Source: Thermoplasmata archaeon (lineage in GTDB: Archaea; Thermoplasmatota; Thermoplasmata; SG8-5). From it: a DNA stretch of 10,770 bases. A program made the translations under genes and the position numbers. The notes below the pieces were generated by a model that was given only the letters and a program-made list of their open reading frames with translations, was not told where the DNA came from and searched no databases. The stretch lies in contig JAUSPR010000087.1 in assembly GCA_030655715.1 (NCBI GenBank), positions 1 to 10,770 on the forward strand, given 5' to 3'. Within the stretch, counting starts at the first letter, position 1; each line of letters begins with the position of its first letter. Positions 9,025 to 10,770 of the stretch are shown here, piece after piece.

Positions 9025-9095
9025 GATTTGGCAATGTACAATAGTTACACCTTCATTTCGCTGAATACATTCCCTGAATCTCATCATGAATTAGC

Positions 9096-9113
9096 TGGAG
9101 GGCGGGGATAGTT
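9096..9113 (+). repeat. GC-box repeat, copy 2
   Basis: TGGAGGGCGGGG followed directly by ATAGTT. This is a direct repeat of the box at 8775 with a 5-bp deletion of the TTTTG between the GC box and ATAGTT. The two copies bracket the inverted-repeat element at 8901-9024. Confidence 0.6.
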
Positions 9114-9129
9114 GACATCGGGAGATAAC

Positions 9130-9162
9130 CCGGCTCCAGGGCTACGGCACTGGGTTGGCCGG
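9130..9162. repeat. GC-rich two-part hairpin
   Basis: CCGGC (9130-9134) pairs with GCCGG (9158-9162) and CCAG (9136-9139) pairs with CTGG (9150-9153), giving a 9-bp stem with a 1-nt/4-nt internal loop and a 10-nt apical loop. A C-run and the TTAATCGTGATT module follow, the same order as the hairpin plus module near 9997-10054. Confidence 0.45.
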
Positions 9163-9185
9163 AACTGACCCCCCCCCGCTCCGCT

Positions 9186-9340
9186 TTAATCGTGATTGCT
9201 CACCAGTCGTTTTCAACGTGCTGGTTCGGTCAGGCGAGGCATCCTTATCTCCGCCTGGCGCCGTCGCTGAGGGGAACTCGCGTTACTGTATATCGGCTGG
9301 AGGTTCTTGCCTTCATCCTCCCCACACCGTTGCGTGTCTC
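9186..9340. repeat. Two-part 3'-flanking repeat, copy A
   Basis: TTAATCGTGATT (9186-9197) and, 107 bp further, a 36-bp module (9305-9340) beginning TCTTGCCTTCA and containing ACCGTTGCG. Both recur in the same order and orientation as copy B; the 36-bp modules match at 30 of 36 positions without gaps. Copy A lies just downstream of the DUF7662 gene, with the module ending 52 bp from its stop codon. Confidence 0.7.
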
Positions 9341-9377
9341 CGCTGAAGCCATCCCCCTTCTGCTCGACACGCCAGAC

Positions 9378-9388
9378 TTAAAAAGAGA
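9378..9388 (-). terminator. U-tract terminator after the DUF7662 gene
   Basis: On the minus strand the sequence reads TCTCTTTTTAA a few nucleotides after the TGA stop of the DUF7662 gene. Short T-runs without a stem are sufficient as archaeal terminators. Assigned by position and composition only. Confidence 0.4.
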
Positions 9389-9391
9389 CAA

Positions 9392-9877
9392 TCATACTCT
9401 TTTCAATAATTCGCTCTTTTTTTCTTTGAATTCGTTTTCTGTGATTATACCATATAGTCTCAGTTCGTGTAAATCCTTGATGAGTTTTGGTATATATTCA
9501 CTAATGGGTTCTGCTTTTACTACTGGTTTCTGCTTTGGTATTGAGGGTTCATTGAGAGCCTTCTTCTGTCTTGTCTTTTTGACTTTAACACTTTCTTTCT
9601 TGACAGGAGAAACTGGTGTGGCTTTCTTCTTGGGTGTTTTATCCGCGACTTGTTTAAAAGTTATTGATTTTCCAAGCTTTACGCCTCCGACCTGCCAACC
9701 TGCATCTATCCAGGCGTTCCCTGGTGGGCGATTAATGTTTGCCCAGTTTGCTCGATGACCATAAAACGATTTGGGCAATTTGAATCCCAGTATTTCCTCA
9801 ATCTTCTTATAAGTCAAATGTTCCGTCTTTTTGTTGCTTTTCTTTAGATATTCTCCAATTGGATTATATTTTCCCAT
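9392..9877 (-). CDS. DUF7662 protein with C-terminal SHOCT-like domain
   Basis: 161 aa, function unknown. Residues 1-77 match the DUF7662 pattern: MGKYNPIGEYL at the start, TYKKIEEILGFKLPKS (22-37), HRANWAN (41-47), then NAWIDAGWQVGGVKLGKSITF (54-74). A basic Lys/Pro-rich linker (79-122) leads to a short helical pair, ISEYIPKLIKDLHELRLYGIITENEFKEKKSELL (about 125-158), whose L-x-G-I-I-T-x-x-E-F-x-x-K-K core is that of SHOCT, a small domain often found at protein C-termini. The ATG is well supported by AGGGAGGT about 6 nt upstream. The gene is visibly AT-richer than the TPR genes and points the other way, consistent with a separate, possibly acquired, origin. It has its own promoter and U-tract, so it is probably monocistronic. 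DUF7662 proteins occur in accessory DNA, but no mechanism is known to me. Confidence 0.85.
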   Translation of the reverse strand: MGKYNPIGEYLKKSNKKTEHLTYKKIEEILGFKLPKSFYGHRANWANINRPPGNAWIDAGWQVGGVKLGKSITFKQVADKTPKKKATPVSPVKKESVKVKKTRQKKALNEPSIPKQKPVVKAEPISEYIPKLIKDLHELRLYGIITENEFKEKKSELLKRV

Positions 9878-9882
9878 ATTAT

Positions 9883-9890
9883 ACCTCCCT
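9883..9890 (-). promoter_or_regulatory. Strong ribosome-binding site of the DUF7662 gene
   Basis: On the minus strand AGGGAGGT lies 5 nt upstream of the ATG at 9875-9877. It is a much stronger Shine-Dalgarno match than at the TPR operon and fixes the start. Confidence 0.7.
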
Positions 9891-9913
9891 ATACTGAACC
9901 CATAAAAGCTCCT

Positions 9914-9924
9914 TTTTTAAATAA
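9914..9924 (-). promoter_or_regulatory. Putative TATA box of the DUF7662 gene
   Basis: On the minus strand TATTTAAAAAA runs through 9914-9924. A start site about 26 nt downstream (near 9893) would give a leader of about 16 nt containing the ribosome-binding site, a typical archaeal layout. Confidence 0.45.
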
Positions 9925-9965
9925 CTATGCTAACAACAATTAGTGTTATTTCCTTCCTCCAACCT

Positions 9966-9991
9966 CTTTGGGGAAACGCTCAGCCCCTAAG
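9966..9991. repeat. Hairpin with one mismatch
   Basis: CTTTGGGG (9966-9973) pairs with CCCCTAAG (9984-9991) with a single T-T mismatch and a 10-nt loop. It lies only 5 nt from the next hairpin, so the two may form one structured unit upstream of the DUF7662 promoter. Confidence 0.4.
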
Positions 9992-9996
9992 TGAAT

Positions 9997-10022
9997 CGCA
10001 AACGGTACTTATTACGTTTGCG
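9997..10022. repeat. Perfect 8-bp inverted repeat
   Basis: CGCAAACG (9997-10004) and CGTTTGCG (10015-10022) are exact reverse complements with a 10-nt loop. Two further T-A pairs can form if one G (10005) is bulged out. It could be an operator, an RNA hairpin or a recombination site; canonical integron core triplets are absent. Confidence 0.5.
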
Positions 10023-10029
10023 GCAGATA

Positions 10030-10042
10030 CCCCGCCCCTCCA
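10030..10042 (-). repeat. GC-box repeat, inverted copy 3
   Basis: On the minus strand TGGAGGGGCGGGG, one G longer than the plus-strand copies at 8775 and 9096. With copy 2 it forms an inverted pair that brackets the whole DUF7662 gene and copy A of the two-part repeat. Confidence 0.5.
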
Positions 10043-10119
10043 TTAATCGTGATTCGTGTTTGGCGGTCTTGCTGATAAAACACTCTTGCCTTCACCCTCC
10101 CCTAACCGTTGCGCTCCTC
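10043..10119. repeat. Two-part 3'-flanking repeat, copy B
   Basis: TTAATCGTGATT (10043-10054), identical to copy A, and a 36-bp module (10084-10119) matching copy A at 30 of 36 positions. The spacer is 29 bp against 107 bp in copy A. It lies just downstream of the zinc-repeat gene, 67 bp beyond that gene's distal stop. Confidence 0.7.
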
Positions 10120-10186
10120 TCTGGCCGTCCCCTACCAGCTCGGAGCGCTTGAGCTTTTATTATCAAAACATTTAGCCTTTTTTCAC

Positions 10187-10315
10187 TCATGTTTTCCTAG
10201 CACAAATCGGACACCAATTACCGTTATGTTTTACATTTAATGGAGTAGCTTCCCATTCATGCCCTTCTTTGCATCTCCATTTCAATTTAGTTCGAGCATT
10301 CACATACTTCTTCGA
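10187..10315 (-). pseudogene. Cut-off third zinc-binding repeat of the upstream gene
   Basis: Directly after the TAA at 10316-10318, in the same frame, 42 codons continue to a TGA at 10187-10189 and encode the rest of a third repeat: SKKYVNARTKLKWRC, GHEWEATPLNV, WCPIC. Every expected zinc ligand is present (Cys, His and a CxxC pair), so the break is recent or tolerated. In the first two repeats the codon at the position of this stop is TTA (Leu) within GGxCLS; here it is TAA, a one-base change. There is no start codon for separate translation. A sequencing error is the main alternative. Confidence 0.75.
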
Positions 10316-10756
10316 TTAACATTTTCCACCCCTAGATTTCGCAATCTTTTGCATCTCGTTGCTACTCGGTTTAGGGTACCTACCTTTCTTGGCATTACCA
10401 CAAATAGGACACCAACGACCATATTTTATATTATTTGGCCTTGCTTCCCACTCGTGCCCATTTTTACATCTCCATCTCAGCTTTGTAAGTGCATTAACAT
10501 ACTCAGTTGATAAACATTTTCCACCTCTATCTTTTGCAAGCTTTTTCATATCTCCTATTGTTAATCTCACAATACCTGCACAAAAAGGGCACCAGTTAGC
10601 ATGTTTTACATTACCCGGTGCTGCCCCCCATTCGTGTCCATCATTACATCGCCATCTTAATTTTGTATTGGAATTTACATAAGTTTTCGATAAACATTCG
10701 CCGCCTCTTGATTTTGCAATAGCTTGCATCTCTGTAAGTGTTAATTTTTTTGGCAT
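10316..10756 (-). CDS. Tandem zinc-binding-repeat protein, prematurely stopped
   Basis: 146 aa, built from repeats of about 60-65 residues. Each repeat has an amphipathic lead (EMQAIAKSRGG, DMKKLAKDRGG), GGxCLSxxYVN, TKLRWRC, GHEW and a terminal WCPxC. Likely zinc ligands are C37, H41, C56, C59 and C97, H101, C116, C119. The pattern is that of the treble-clef/zinc-ribbon repeats (DUF4379-like) often found in accessory and viral DNA and next to HNH-type nucleases; nucleic-acid binding is an inference. The frame stops at C146, inside the third repeat, where the others have Leu; the intact form would be 189 aa, ending at 10187. The ATG at 10754-10756 is chosen because MPKKLTLTEM aligns with the start of a repeat unit, but the frame stays open to the window edge and no good ribosome-binding site is visible, so it could start further upstream. 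Confidence 0.75.
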   Translation of the reverse strand: MPKKLTLTEMQAIAKSRGGECLSKTYVNSNTKLRWRCNDGHEWGAAPGNVKHANWCPFCAGIVRLTIGDMKKLAKDRGGKCLSTEYVNALTKLRWRCKNGHEWEARPNNIKYGRWCPICGNAKKGRYPKPSSNEMQKIAKSRGGKC

Positions 10757-10770
10757 GAACTCAACCCAAT

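Larger units (their letters stand above)
8642..9391. other. 750-bp noncoding region with hairpins and repeats
   Basis: No credible gene on either strand. It holds two direct copies of a GC-rich box (8775-8797 and 9096-9113), a long inverted repeat enclosing a hairpin (8901-9024), a GC-rich hairpin (9130-9162), a run of nine C (9169-9177), and the copy A repeat modules (9186-9197 and 9305-9340) that recur at 10043-10119. It separates the plus-strand housekeeping-like genes from the minus-strand accessory genes, which converge on it. Confidence 0.75.
9878..10186. other. 309-bp intergenic region with promoter, hairpins and repeats
   Basis: No gene seen. From left to right it contains the DUF7662 ribosome-binding site and TATA box (minus strand), two adjacent hairpins (9966-9991 and 9997-10022), an inverted copy of the GC box (10030-10042) and copy B of the two-part repeat (10043-10119). 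It then runs into the 3' end of the zinc-repeat gene. Confidence 0.75.

Noticed and set aside
8818..9087. 89-codon minus-strand open frame
   Set aside because: No ribosome-binding site precedes its ATG, it covers the inverted-repeat element and hairpin, and no domain is recognisable. Judged a chance frame over structured DNA.
9192..9758. 188-codon plus-strand open frame
   Set aside because: It runs through noncoding repeat copy A and then lies antisense to the DUF7662 gene, which has a recognisable domain, a strong ribosome-binding site and a promoter. The translation resembles no family.
8775..10119. CRISPR array
   Set aside because: The repeats are few, imperfect, unevenly spaced and in mixed orientation, with no regular spacers and no cas genes.
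9098..10160. Integron-type attC sites after each minus-strand gene
   Set aside because: The gene-plus-repeat layout suggested cassettes, but I found no RYYYAAC...GTTRRRY core pair in either intergenic region and no integrase gene in the window.
10259..10682. Plus-strand frames opposite the zinc-repeat gene
   Set aside because: Their Cys/His-poor hydrophobic translations are antisense to the clearly periodic zinc-binding repeats on the minus strand.

Overview
The window looks archaeal. The evidence is an archaeal/eukaryotic-like isoleucyl-tRNA synthetase ending in a DUF5915-like domain, a TTG start preceded by a GGTGA ribosome-binding site, a T/A-rich TATA-like box about 26 nt from the presumed transcription start, and very large TPR proteins carrying zinc ribbons and a C-terminal helix-hairpin-helix. 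That protein style fits the Thermoplasmata side of Euryarchaeota best, but the lineage is an inference.

Positions 1-8641 are a compact plus-strand region of moderate G+C. It opens inside ileS (5' end outside the window, from the HIGH-type motif onward). After 85 bp holding a promoter, a GGTGA site and a perfect 12-bp palindrome come two huge genes that abut exactly (TAG|ATG). The first (952 aa) is zinc ribbon - TPR - acidic linker - TPR. The second (998 aa) is a degenerate Mrr-like nuclease fold - TPR - coiled coil - zinc ribbon - TPR - zinc ribbon - HhH. They are probably one transcription unit making two scaffold proteins that act together, with the second likely contacting nucleic acid. 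No function can be assigned from sequence; this pair is the best candidate for an undescribed system here.

Positions 8642-10770 differ: AT-richer minus-strand genes separated by structured, GC-rich noncoding DNA. The genes are a DUF7662 + SHOCT-like protein with its own promoter, ribosome-binding site and U-tract, and a protein of three tandem zinc-binding repeats whose third repeat is cut by a TAA exactly where the other two repeats have a TTA leucine codon. Downstream of each minus-strand gene lies a copy of the same two-part repeat (TTAATCGTGATT, then a 36-bp module that is 30/36 identical), in the same orientation and order. GC-rich TGGAGGG(G)CGGGG boxes and several clean hairpins accompany them. 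The region resembles an accessory array of gene-plus-3'-element units acquired separately from the housekeeping segment; no integrase, transposase or CRISPR array is present.
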